Source: Nitrospina sp. (GTDB lineage Bacteria > Nitrospinota > Nitrospinia > Nitrospinales > Nitrospinaceae). Taken from it: a stretch of 6,845 nt of DNA. Numbering within the stretch: position 1 is the stretch's first letter; every line of letters begins with the position of its first letter. The stretch is from the NCBI GenBank assembly GCA_004357435.1, contig SMVS01000088.1:1-6845 (forward strand), in the 5' to 3' direction. The position numbers and the translations under genes were made by a program. Positions 1 to 5,267 of this stretch are shown in pieces. The notes under the pieces were generated by a model. It was not told the origin of the DNA, made no database searches, and saw only the letters and a program-made list of their open reading frames with translations.

Positions 1-10
1 GACTTGCTGG

Positions 11-45
11 CTCCCCCTTCTTGAAGGGGGCTGGGGGGATTTTTT
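11..45. repeat. Family A palindromic repeat, copy 1
   Basis: Inverted repeat with arms CCCCCTTC (13-20) and GAAGGGGG (23-30), followed by CTGGGGGG and a run of six T. Related copies lie at 735-761 and, interrupted, at 908-960. The C5 arm could instead pair with the second G tract at 33-38, directly before the T run. This copy could therefore act as a + strand terminator for a gene left of the window, but that is inference. The repeat assignment is well supported by the copies within this window. Confidence 0.7.
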
Positions 46-70
46 CATTCTGAGCTTTAGCGAAGAATCT
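46..70. repeat. Family D repeat (CATTCTGAG...GAAGAATCT), copy 1
   Basis: Reads CATTCTGAGC, then a variable centre, then GCGAAGAATCT. An inverted relative lies at 1178-1212 (AGATTCTTCG ... CTCAGAATGACA) with a longer centre. It abuts the family C palindrome at 71-92 with no spacer, so the two look like a composite. Similar short sequences occur between genes in many bacteria, which I state from general recollection only. Confidence 0.6.
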
Positions 71-92
71 CGCCTCCAGGTGCAACCTGGCT
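71..92. repeat. Family C palindromic repeat, copy 1
   Basis: Core CCAGGT-GCA-ACCTGG (76-90), a 6-bp inverted repeat around three bases, preceded by CGCCT and followed by CT. Further copies: 708-727 in reverse orientation, overlapping the end of a gene, and 1096-1120 in the same orientation. The flanking bases are shared as well as the core, which argues for common descent rather than chance palindromes. Confidence 0.75.
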
Positions 93-94
93 GG

Positions 95-123
95 TTGACA
101 GGTCCGCTCAGGCAGGGTAAAAA
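95..123 (+). promoter_or_regulatory. Candidate sigma-70-type promoter
   Basis: A perfect TTGACA (95-100) is followed after exactly 17 bp by TAAAAA (118-123), which matches 4 of 6 bases of TATAAT. It lies just right of the family C palindrome and about 60 bp upstream of the first ATG of the duplicated gene start at 182, so it would drive the SRPBCC-family gene. The call rests on consensus matching alone; the -10 box is poor. Confidence 0.4.
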
Positions 124-163
124 CAGGGAGGATCTGGCGTTGGCCGGAACCCGCACACGCTAA

Positions 164-281
164 AGGGGAAAGAGCCTTTTTATGAAACGTTATGAATGCA
201 GAATCACCTTCACCGCGCCGCCGAGGAGAAAAGCTTTTCTATGAAACCTTATGAATGTAAAATTACCATCAACGCGCCGCC
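164..281 (+). repeat. 59-bp tandem duplication of a translation start region
   Basis: Unit 1 is 164-222 and unit 2 is 223-281. Each has a purine-rich ribosome-binding stretch, a short T-rich spacer, then ATGAAAC followed by TTATGAATG and a run ending near GCGCCGCCG. The coding part differs at about 6 of 42 positions; the leader part is more diverged (about 11 of 18 identical). Because 59 is not a multiple of 3, the two copies are in different frames. This is visible directly in the sequence. Confidence 0.9.
182..244 (+). pseudogene. Truncated 20-codon duplicate of the SRPBCC gene start (possible coupled leader ORF)
   Basis: This reads MKRYECRITFTAPPRRKAFL then stop. The first 14 residues parallel MKPYECKITINAPP at the start of the downstream intact gene, so it is a broken copy of that gene's 5' end. 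It has its own purine-rich upstream stretch (GGGGAAAGAG, 165-174). Its TGA (242-244) overlaps the ATG at 241 in an ATGA arrangement, the geometry used for translational coupling. It may be only debris of a tandem duplication, or a translated short leader that feeds ribosomes to the next start. The sequence cannot separate these. No function is claimed for the peptide. Confidence 0.6.
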
Positions 282-732
282 GGCGAAAGTTTTTACCGCG
301 CTCACCACTGCGGAAGGGTTCCAGGGCTGGTGGACGGCCGATTGCGAAGTGGCCACCAAGCCCGGCGCTCAATCCACCTTTCGCTTCGGCAAGACCATCT
401 GCGTGGCCCAAATTAGAAAAATGGTGCGGGACCAGGAGGTCCATTGGCACTGCGTCGAATATTTTCTGGATTTTTCCATGGTGAGCAAGACCGATGAGTG
501 GGTGGGAACCTCAATGAATTTTCATTTAACCGCCGGTCCCGATAACAGCACCGATCTGCATTTTGTGCATGAGGGCCTCACTCCCGAATTGGAGTGTTAC
601 GCATTGTGCGAAAGCGGCTGGGGCCATTTTCTAAAAACCAGTTTGAAAAAATTTGTGGAGACCGGCAAAGGCGAACCCTACAACCAGGATTATCCCTACT
701 CCCCCGACCAGGTTGCACCTGGAGGCCAATAA
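241..732 (+). CDS. SRPBCC (START/Bet v1-like) protein, AHSA1-like
   Basis: Predicted 163-residue soluble protein without signal peptide or membrane segment. The opening YECKITINAPPAKVFTALTT (4-23), a GWW motif (29-31), alternating beta-strand segments through the middle and a C-terminal helix GWGHFLKTSLKKFVETGKG (127-145) match the helix-grip fold of SRPBCC proteins, in particular the AHSA1 (Activator of Hsp90 ATPase homologue) type. Such proteins bind hydrophobic ligands or partners; the ligand here is unknown and no Hsp90 link is implied. The start at 241 is preferred over an in-frame ATG at 196 because family similarity begins here, GAGGAG lies at 223-228, and the 196 extension reads through the duplicated start in the wrong frame. 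The last residues (QVAPGG) come from a dispersed palindromic repeat, so the original C-terminus may have ended differently. The gene stands alone, with repeats on both sides. Confidence 0.8.
   Translation: MKPYECKITINAPPAKVFTALTTAEGFQGWWTADCEVATKPGAQSTFRFGKTICVAQIRKMVRDQEVHWHCVEYFLDFSMVSKTDEWVGTSMNFHLTAGPDNSTDLHFVHEGLTPELECYALCESGWGHFLKTSLKKFVETGKGEPYNQDYPYSPDQVAPGGQ
708..727. repeat. Family C palindromic repeat, copy 2, overlapping a coding end
   Basis: CCAGGTTGCACCTGG (708-722) plus GAGGC is the reverse complement of the family C sequence at 71-92. It provides the last codons of the SRPBCC gene (QVAPGG) just before TAA at 730-732, and the family A copy 2 hairpin begins three bases after the stop codon. 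Two repeats thus sit back to back at the 3' end of this gene. Confidence 0.75.
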
Positions 733-734
733 TT

Positions 735-761
735 CCCCCTTCTCCGAAGGGGGCTAGGGGG
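735..761. repeat. Family A palindromic repeat, copy 2
   Basis: Arms CCCCCTTC (735-742) and GAAGGGGG (746-753) with a TCC loop, then CTAGGGGG. It begins right after the stop codon of the SRPBCC gene and could fold at the mRNA 3' end. There is no T tract after it, so I do not call an intrinsic terminator. Confidence 0.7.
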
Positions 762-777
762 CTTATTCCTTAATGTA

Positions 778-844
778 GTTGCCCAATTTATTGGGCCCGG
801 TACTAACGGGTCACACTCGGCTAGGCGCTCAACAACTGCTGAGC
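778..844. repeat. Small hairpin cluster of probable repeat origin
   Basis: GCCCAA (781-786) pairs with TTGGGC (791-796) across TTTA, followed by a CCCG (796-799)/CGGG (807-810) pair and a third small hairpin GCTCA (827-831)/TGAGC (840-844). I see no second copy in this window, so the repeat identity is inferred from resemblance to the surrounding elements. No coding signal is visible in 766-867. Confidence 0.4.
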
Positions 845-867
845 ATGACTCCGGGGAAATAAAAATT

Positions 868-900
868 CCTCCCCTTGGCAAGGGGAGGGTGGGGAGGGGT
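868..900. repeat. Family A-like GC-rich hairpin
   Basis: CCTCCCCTT (868-876) pairs perfectly with AAGGGGAGG (880-888) around GGC, followed by GTGGGGAGGGG. The layout (C-rich/G-rich stem plus a second G tract) is that of family A, but stem and loop differ. On the minus strand the stem is followed by AATTTTTATTT, terminator-like, but no minus-strand gene precedes it. Confidence 0.55.
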
Positions 901-905
901 TATAA

Positions 906-960
906 CTCCCCCTTCTTGAAGAGCCTGTCCTGAGCTGGTCGAAGGAGGGCTGGGGGAATT
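906..960. repeat. Family A repeat, copy 3, interrupted by a family E element
   Basis: The left half CTCCCCCTTCTTGAAG (906-921) is identical to copy 1, and the right half (about 945-960, GAGGGCTGGGGGAATT) resembles the continuation of copy 1. The 22-24 bases between them are a family E element. Compared with copy 1, this is an insertion near the centre of the palindrome. GAAG flanks the insert on both sides (918-921 and 941-944), either as a short target duplication or as part of the element. Confidence 0.75.
922..944. repeat. Family E element, copy 1 (inside family A copy 3)
   Basis: The sequence is AGCCTGTCCTGAGC, TG, GTCGAAG. The closest relative is the reverse-orientation copy at 1314-1335, which shares CCTGTCCTGAGC and GTCGAAGG. 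Looser relatives with GAGCTGGTCGAAGGG are at 1002-1028 and 1228-1254. Sequences of this general type (CTGAGC..GTCGAAGG) occur widely between genes in unrelated bacteria, from general recollection. Confidence 0.7.
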
Positions 961-963
961 TTG

Positions 964-1022
964 CCACGGATGAACACAGATAAACACGGATGCATTCACC
1001 TGTCACCCAGAGCTGGTCGAAG
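964..1022. repeat. Left arm of 59-bp inverted repeat (family F plus family E)
   Basis: Runs from CCACGGATGAAC through CAGATAAACACGGATGCAT to AGAGCTGGTCGAAG. The inner 47 bases (976-1022) match the reverse complement of 1264-1310 with one mismatch, and the outer 12 match 1311-1344 once a 22-bp insert there is removed. The arm contains a direct repeat CACGGATG (966-973-region and 985-992-region). CCACGGAT..ACACGGAT sequences are a common type of dispersed repeat. Confidence 0.8.
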
Positions 1023-1028
1023 GGTGAC
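1002..1028. repeat. Family E hairpin, copy 2
   Basis: GTCACCC (1002-1008) pairs with GGGTGAC (1022-1028) around a centre carrying GAGCTGGTCGAA. It overlaps the inner end of the left inverted-repeat arm. The 1228-1254 copy has the same design. Confidence 0.65.
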
Positions 1029-1040
1029 CCGCTTCACCGC

Positions 1041-1092
1041 AGAGAAAAAAAGAAAAAAAGGCAGATAAGGGATAAAAGGAAAAAGAAGAAAG
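1041..1092 (+). other. A-rich purine tract
   Basis: About 50 bases made almost entirely of A and G (A7 and A7 runs near the left, then AAAAGGAAAAAGAAGAAAG). It is preceded by TTCACCGCAGAGA, which resembles a common ACCGCAGAG-type dispersed repeat. Read on the + strand it would encode a lysine/arginine-rich peptide, but the only open frame runs through several repeats and has no ribosome-binding site. I treat it as non-coding. Confidence 0.5.
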
Positions 1093-1095
1093 CAT

Positions 1096-1120
1096 CTCGC
1101 CCCCAGGTGCAACCTGGCTT
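1096..1120. repeat. Family C palindromic repeat, copy 3
   Basis: CTCGCC then CCCAGGTGCAACCTGGCTT, with palindrome core at 1103-1117. Same orientation and flanks as the copy at 71-92 (CTCGCCTCCAGG versus CTCGCCCCCAGG). Confidence 0.75.
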
Positions 1121-1130
1121 CCCTGTATCC

Positions 1131-1163
1131 CCCCCTTGCAAAGGTGACCTTTGCATGAGGGTG
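1131..1163. repeat. Hairpin with TGCAAAGG/CCTTTGCA arms inside a C-rich/G-rich frame
   Basis: TGCAAAGG (1137-1144) pairs perfectly with CCTTTGCA (1148-1155) around TGA, preceded by a C tract and followed by ATGAGGGTGG. The outer C and G tracts resemble family A with a different central stem. It is immediately followed by a small GGTTTT/AAAACC inverted repeat (1163-1176). Confidence 0.5.
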
Positions 1164-1177
1164 GTTTTTGAAAACCC

Positions 1178-1212
1178 AGATTCTTCGTCGCTGATCGCTC
1201 CTCAGAATGACA
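1178..1212. repeat. Family D repeat, copy 2 (inverted)
   Basis: AGATTCTTCGTCGCTGATCG then CTCCTCAGAATGACA; the ends match the reverse complement of 46-70, with a longer centre here. Confidence 0.6.
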
Positions 1213-1227
1213 AAAAAGATTTGGGGT

Positions 1228-1254
1228 GTCACCCTGAGCTGGTCGAAGGGTGAC
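1228..1254. repeat. Family E hairpin, copy 3
   Basis: GTCACCCT (1228-1235) pairs with AGGGTGAC (1247-1254) around GAGCTGGTCGA. It is the best formed of the E hairpins in this window and lies 9 bp left of the right inverted-repeat arm. Confidence 0.7.
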
Positions 1255-1263
1255 CGGGTCATG

Positions 1264-1344
1264 CTTCGACTAGCTCTGGGTGACAGGTGAATGCATCCGT
1301 GTTTATCTGTTTTCCCTTCGACTGCTCAGGACAGGCATCTGTGG
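1264..1344. repeat. Right arm of 59-bp inverted repeat, split by a 22-bp insert
   Basis: 1264-1310 is the reverse complement of 976-1022 with one mismatch (TAGTC-type versus TGGTC-type within the E part). The expected continuation GTT-CATCCGTGG appears as TTT (1311-1313) and CATCTGTGG (1336-1344), separated by 22 bases of family E sequence. The enclosed segment is about 240 bp and holds an A-rich tract, one family C copy, one family D copy and hairpins, but no gene. Confidence 0.75.
1314..1335. repeat. Family E element, copy 4, inserted in the right arm
   Basis: CCCTTCGACT then GCTCAGGACAGG. Its reverse complement shares CCTGTCCTGAGC and GTCGAAGG with 922-944. Removing exactly these 22 bases restores the match between the two inverted-repeat arms, which makes this an insertion visible by comparison within the window. 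Confidence 0.75.
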
Positions 1345-1410
1345 TTGATTTAATCTTTTCCATTCGCCCCGCGCGGAGCGGTTTTGTTATCCGGTCTAAA
1401 GTATTCTGAT

Positions 1411-1439
1411 TTTCTTCTAGCGGCACGTTGGGCTATAAT
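1411..1439 (+). promoter_or_regulatory. Candidate promoter for the def operon
   Basis: A perfect TATAAT at 1434-1439 lies 32 bp before the def start codon. The hexamer at the best spacing (1411-1416, TTTCTT, 17 bp) is a poor -35 box, so activity might depend on an activator or be weak. The predicted 5' leader would be about 25 nt. Position just right of the repeat cluster and ahead of four closely packed genes supports the call. Confidence 0.5.
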
Positions 1440-1471
1440 GAGTCTTTTCAATTTCTTATGATCCAACTGCC

Positions 1472-1984
1472 ATGTCCATACTGACCATTAGAAACTGTCT
1501 GGACCCCGTGCTCAGAAGAAAGTGCGGGGTCATTCAAAACATCGACGAGAGGTTGGTGACGCTGTCCGCGGACATGATCGAAACCATGTACGAATGCGTG
1601 GGCGTGGGGCTGGCCGCCAACCAGGTGGGCGAGTCTTCTCAGCTGATTGTGGTGGATATGGGTTTCGGCACCGACAAGCACGACCCGGTGGTGATCGTCA
1701 ATCCCGTCATCACCGCCTCGGAGGATGAGGAGATCGATCAGGAAGGTTGTTTGAGCATCCCGGATATTTTTGCGGACATCTCGCGGTTCAAGCGGGTCGA
1801 AGCCAAGGGAGTCGACCTCAACGGTAAGGACGTGCGTTACGAAGTGGCAGATTACCTGGCGCGGGCTTTCCAACACGAACTGGATCATTTGAATGGCAAG
1901 TTGTTCTGGGACATGCTGAGCAAAGTCAAACGGGATATCTTGAAACGAAAGTTCAAAAAGAAAATCAAAGAGATGAAGGCATGA
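1472..1984 (+). CDS. def: Peptide deformylase
   Basis: Removes the N-terminal formyl group from nascent proteins in the cytoplasm, as a metalloenzyme acting at the ribosome exit. All three family motifs are present in the 170-residue product: GVGLAANQ (44-51), EGCLS (91-95, metal-ligand Cys93) and HELDH (135-139, two His ligands and catalytic Glu136). Length is normal for the family, with a lysine-rich C-terminal helix (about 150-169) as in typical bacterial enzymes. No clear Shine-Dalgarno precedes the ATG. An upstream ATG at 1458 is in another frame. The TGA overlaps the fmt ATG by four bases, so the pair is translationally coupled, the usual def-fmt arrangement. Confidence 0.96.
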   Translation: MSILTIRNCLDPVLRRKCGVIQNIDERLVTLSADMIETMYECVGVGLAANQVGESSQLIVVDMGFGTDKHDPVVIVNPVITASEDEEIDQEGCLSIPDIFADISRFKRVEAKGVDLNGKDVRYEVADYLARAFQHELDHLNGKLFWDMLSKVKRDILKRKFKKKIKEMKA

Positions 1985-2934
1985 AGATCGTCTTCATGGG
2001 CACTCCCGATTTTGCCCTGCCGACCTTGCGGGCGTTGTACGCATCGCCGCATGAAATCCAGGCGGTGGTCACTCAGCCGGACCGGCCCAAAGGCCGCGGG
2101 CGGGTACTGCAAGTCTCACCCATCAAACAATACGCGGTGGCCAACGGCCTGCAAGTGGTGCAACCGGAAAAAGCCAGCGCTCCGGAATTCATCGACCGGT
2201 TGCGTGCCTTGCAACCGGATTTGATTGTTGTGATCGCTTACGGGCAAATTTTAAAAGAGCCGCTCCTGCAGGTTCCAAAATATTTTTGTATGAACATTCA
2301 CGCCTCCCTACTGCCTAAATACCGCGGCGCGGCGCCCATCAATTGGGTGTTGATCCAGGGTGAAAAGGAAACCGGCGTGACCACGATGAAGATGGATGTG
2401 GGTTTGGACACCGGCGATATCCTGCTCCGGCGCAAAGTAACGATTGGTCCGGCCGATACCGCCCAAACTCTGCACGACACATTGGCGGCGGCGGGCGCCG
2501 GTTTGACTTTGGAAACTCTGGACCGGCTGGCGCAGAACGCATTGCAACCCATTCCCCAAAACGACGCCGAGTCCAGCTACGCCGCCAAGCTTAAAAAAGA
2601 GGATGGCTGGATTCGCTGGGATCAACCCGCCGACGCCATTCAAAACCGGGTGCGGGGGCTCGAACCCTGGCCGGGCGCGTATGGCTTTCTGCAAGGCCAG
2701 CGATTGCGTTTGTGCCGGGTCGAAACGGCGGCGGGCACCGCGGCAGATCAACCGGGAACGGTGGTCCGGGTTTCGGATTACGGCATTGAAGTCGGCACCA
2801 CGGAGGGCCGGTTGATTGTTACCGAACTGCAACCGGAGGGGAAAAAAAGGATGTCGGCGGGAAGTTTTCTGCTGGGGCATGCGATCACGGTCGGCGCAAT
2901 GTTTGAGACCGCACCGCAACCCAAAATAAACTGA
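1981..2934 (+). CDS. fmt: Methionyl-tRNA formyltransferase
   Basis: Transfers a formyl group from 10-formyl-tetrahydrofolate to initiator Met-tRNA, the step that Def later reverses on proteins. The 317-residue product has the N-terminal formyltransferase domain with GTPDFA (7-12), QPDRPKGRG (32-40, the loop that contacts tRNA) and NIHASLLPKYRGAAPI (105-120). The catalytic Asn105, His107 and Asp143 (in VGLDTGDIL) correspond to N106/H108/D144 of the E. coli enzyme. The C-terminal OB-like domain begins near KLKKEDGWIRWDQPADAI (about 204-221), with the familiar RGLEPWPGAY stretch after it. Length is typical. The start is fixed by ATGA overlap with def. Confidence 0.96.
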   Translation: MKIVFMGTPDFALPTLRALYASPHEIQAVVTQPDRPKGRGRVLQVSPIKQYAVANGLQVVQPEKASAPEFIDRLRALQPDLIVVIAYGQILKEPLLQVPKYFCMNIHASLLPKYRGAAPINWVLIQGEKETGVTTMKMDVGLDTGDILLRRKVTIGPADTAQTLHDTLAAAGAGLTLETLDRLAQNALQPIPQNDAESSYAAKLKKEDGWIRWDQPADAIQNRVRGLEPWPGAYGFLQGQRLRLCRVETAAGTAADQPGTVVRVSDYGIEVGTTEGRLIVTELQPEGKKRMSAGSFLLGHAITVGAMFETAPQPKIN

Positions 2935-2939
2935 GGAGG
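2934..2939 (+). promoter_or_regulatory. Strong Shine-Dalgarno with short spacing before uxs
   Basis: AGGAGG overlaps the last base of the fmt stop codon and sits only three bases from the ATG at 2943, which is shorter than usual. An in-frame ATG at 2961 would be too far away and would remove the first strand of the Rossmann fold, so 2943 is kept. Confidence 0.6.
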
Positions 2940-2942
2940 GTT

Positions 2943-3881
<939 letters not shown>

Positions 3882-3897
3882 GCCGGACCGGGAATCT

Positions 3898-4593
3898 ATG
3901 AAAGATGATTCATCCTCAATCAAGGATTGGCCCGAGGATGAGCGTCCCAGGGAACGCTTGGTGCGTTACGGGGCTGACAAACTTTCGGACGCGCAACTGC
4001 TGGGTATTCTGATCGGCACCGGCGACTCGCGCGCCGGTAAAAACGCGATCGACCTCAGCCGCGACCTTTTAAAAAAGTTTGAGGATTTTCAAAGTATCGA
4101 CAGCGCGTCAGTCAACGAATTGTGTTCTGTGCCAGGTGTGGGCACCGCCAAGGCCGCCCAAATAAAAGCCGCATTGGAGCTGGGAAAACGGATGGCTTCC
4201 AAAAAATCGGGAAGCAAACAGAAAATGAACACCGGTCGGGCGTTGGTCGATCATTACGCGCCCTTTTTGAAAAACCTGAAAAAAGAGATCGTCAAAGTCG
4301 TTCTGCTGAATCCGAAATTGCATATCATCAAAGACCTCACTATTTCCGAAGGGAGTCTCAACGCCAGTATCGTCCACCCGCGCGAGGTGATGATCCCGGC
4401 CATCAAGGAATCCGCCGCCAAGATTGTGTTGATCCACAACCATCCGAGCGGCGACCCGACCCCCAGCCAGGCGGACATTGAAATCACCCATCGGGTGACC
4501 AAGACCGGGGAGATCATCGGCATCCCGCTGGTGGACCACATCATCATCGGCGGCATGGATTATTACAGTTTTGCCGATGAGGGCCTGATTTAA
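3898..4593 (+). CDS. radC: RadC family JAMM-domain protein (UPF0758)
   Basis: A 231-residue protein of a very widespread bacterial family whose role is unsettled; the old assignment to DNA repair in E. coli has been withdrawn. The N-terminus has the family opening RPRERLVRYGADKLSDAQLL (16-35). A helix-hairpin-helix segment CSVPGVGTAKAAQI (76-89) follows, and then an MPN/JAB domain with the metal-binding motif HNHPSGDPTPSQAD (180-193: His180, His182, Asp193). All likely zinc ligands are intact, so a metalloprotease-like activity is possible. Length is typical. There is only a weak ribosome-binding site (GGGAA) upstream. It is the last gene of the tight def-fmt-uxs-radC group. Its C-terminal codons are partly duplicated downstream. 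Confidence 0.93.
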   Translation: MKDDSSSIKDWPEDERPRERLVRYGADKLSDAQLLGILIGTGDSRAGKNAIDLSRDLLKKFEDFQSIDSASVNELCSVPGVGTAKAAQIKAALELGKRMASKKSGSKQKMNTGRALVDHYAPFLKNLKKEIVKVVLLNPKLHIIKDLTISEGSLNASIVHPREVMIPAIKESAAKIVLIHNHPSGDPTPSQADIEITHRVTKTGEIIGIPLVDHIIIGGMDYYSFADEGLI

Positions 4594-4663
4594 AGTTTTT
4601 GTAAGTTGCCAGCGATGCGGCAGTTTTAAACTTGTCTGGCCAAGGCCTGATTTAAAGGTTTGG
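4566..4663 (+). repeat. Decayed tandem copy of the radC 3' end
   Basis: The end of radC (GGCCTGATTTAAAG, 4582-4595, coding GLI-stop) recurs exactly at 4644-4657, 62 bp later. Each copy is preceded by CAGTTTT (4566 and 4621). In the matching frame the second copy reads GQGLI-stop versus DEGLI-stop in radC. The copy fills most of the 113-bp gap before gmhA. It has a weak GCCAA/TTGGC fold but no T tract, so I do not call a terminator. Confidence 0.65.
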
Positions 4664-4706
4664 CAATAAAGCTTTGACTGAAATTTTTTTACCGTGAAGG
4701 ACCGCC

Positions 4707-5267
4707 ATGCAACAGATCAAGGATTTTTTAAATGAAAGCGCGCGGCTGAAACAAACTGTGGCAGAAACGCTGGCGGGGGACATCCAAAAAGCCATCGAGT
4801 TGATTCGCGCCAGTTTGCAAAAGGGCGGCAAACTGTTGTTGATGGGCAACGGCGGCAGTGCCGGTGACTGCCAGCACATCGCCGCGGAACTGGTCGGGCG
4901 CTACAAGCGGGAACGCAAGGCGGTGCCCGCCATCGCGCTGACCGTCGACACTTCTATTTTGACGGCCCTGGGCAACGACTACGGTTTTGAATACATTTTT
5001 TCAAGACAGGTCGAAGCACTGGCCGGCCCAGACGATGTAGTGATGGGAATCAGCACCAGCGGCAATTCTGAAAACGTGATCCGCGCCTTGCAGGCGGCGC
5101 AGTCACTCGGTGCCGCCACCGTGGCCTTGCTGGGCAATCAGGGCGGCAAGATGAAAGACCTGGCGGACGTGGCGATTGTCGTGCCGTCGTCCGACACGGC
5201 GCGCATCCAGGAGTGCCACATCACCATTGGTCATATCATTTGCGAAATTCTGGAGAAAGACTTTTAG
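4707..5267 (+). CDS. gmhA: Phosphoheptose isomerase (sedoheptulose 7-phosphate isomerase)
   Basis: Catalyses the first step of ADP-heptose synthesis, sedoheptulose 7-phosphate to heptose 7-phosphate, in the cytoplasm. The 186-residue SIS-domain protein has GNGGSAGDCQHIAAELVGRY (47-66) with His57 and Glu61, STSGNSENV (116-124) for phosphate binding, and TARIQECH...GH (164-176) with Gln168 and His176. These four residues align with the metal/catalytic set H61, E65, Q172 and H180 of E. coli GmhA. Length is normal. AAGGA (4697-4701) gives a good ribosome-binding site five bases before ATG. The 113-bp gap after radC suggests a possible separate promoter, but no convincing one is seen. The next gene continues the same pathway. 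The last codons EILEKDF begin the 60-bp repeat described below. Confidence 0.93.
   Translation: MQQIKDFLNESARLKQTVAETLAGDIQKAIELIRASLQKGGKLLLMGNGGSAGDCQHIAAELVGRYKRERKAVPAIALTVDTSILTALGNDYGFEYIFSRQVEALAGPDDVVMGISTSGNSENVIRALQAAQSLGAATVALLGNQGGKMKDLADVAIVVPSSDTARIQECHITIGHIICEILEKDF

Noticed and set aside
861..888. Terminator-like hairpin plus T run on the minus strand
   Set aside because: The shape is right, but there is no minus-strand gene to its right that it could terminate, and the hairpin belongs to a repeat family.
990..1253. An 87-codon open frame on the + strand through the repeat cluster
   Set aside because: It runs through families C, D and E, the A-rich tract and several hairpins, has no ribosome-binding site and resembles no protein family I know; its residues are translations of repeats.
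696..1262. Three minus-strand open frames of 61-88 codons over the repeat cluster
   Set aside because: Their codons are entirely repeat sequence, the frames overlap each other's repeats, and none has start signals or a recognisable domain.
964..1344. CRISPR array or integron attC site
   Set aside because: Repeats are of different families with irregular spacing and no unique spacers of uniform length; no attC core pair or integrase gene is present.
1458..1486. Imperfect 14-bp tandem similarity at the def start (ATGATCCAACTGCC then ATGTCCATACTGACC)
   Set aside because: It would be a fourth gene-start duplication, but it is too short and needs several gaps, so chance is likely.
4641..4670. 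Possible intrinsic terminator after radC (GCCAA ... TTGGC)
   Set aside because: The stem is five base pairs with mismatches beyond it and no T tract follows; the sequence is better explained as a copy of the radC tail.
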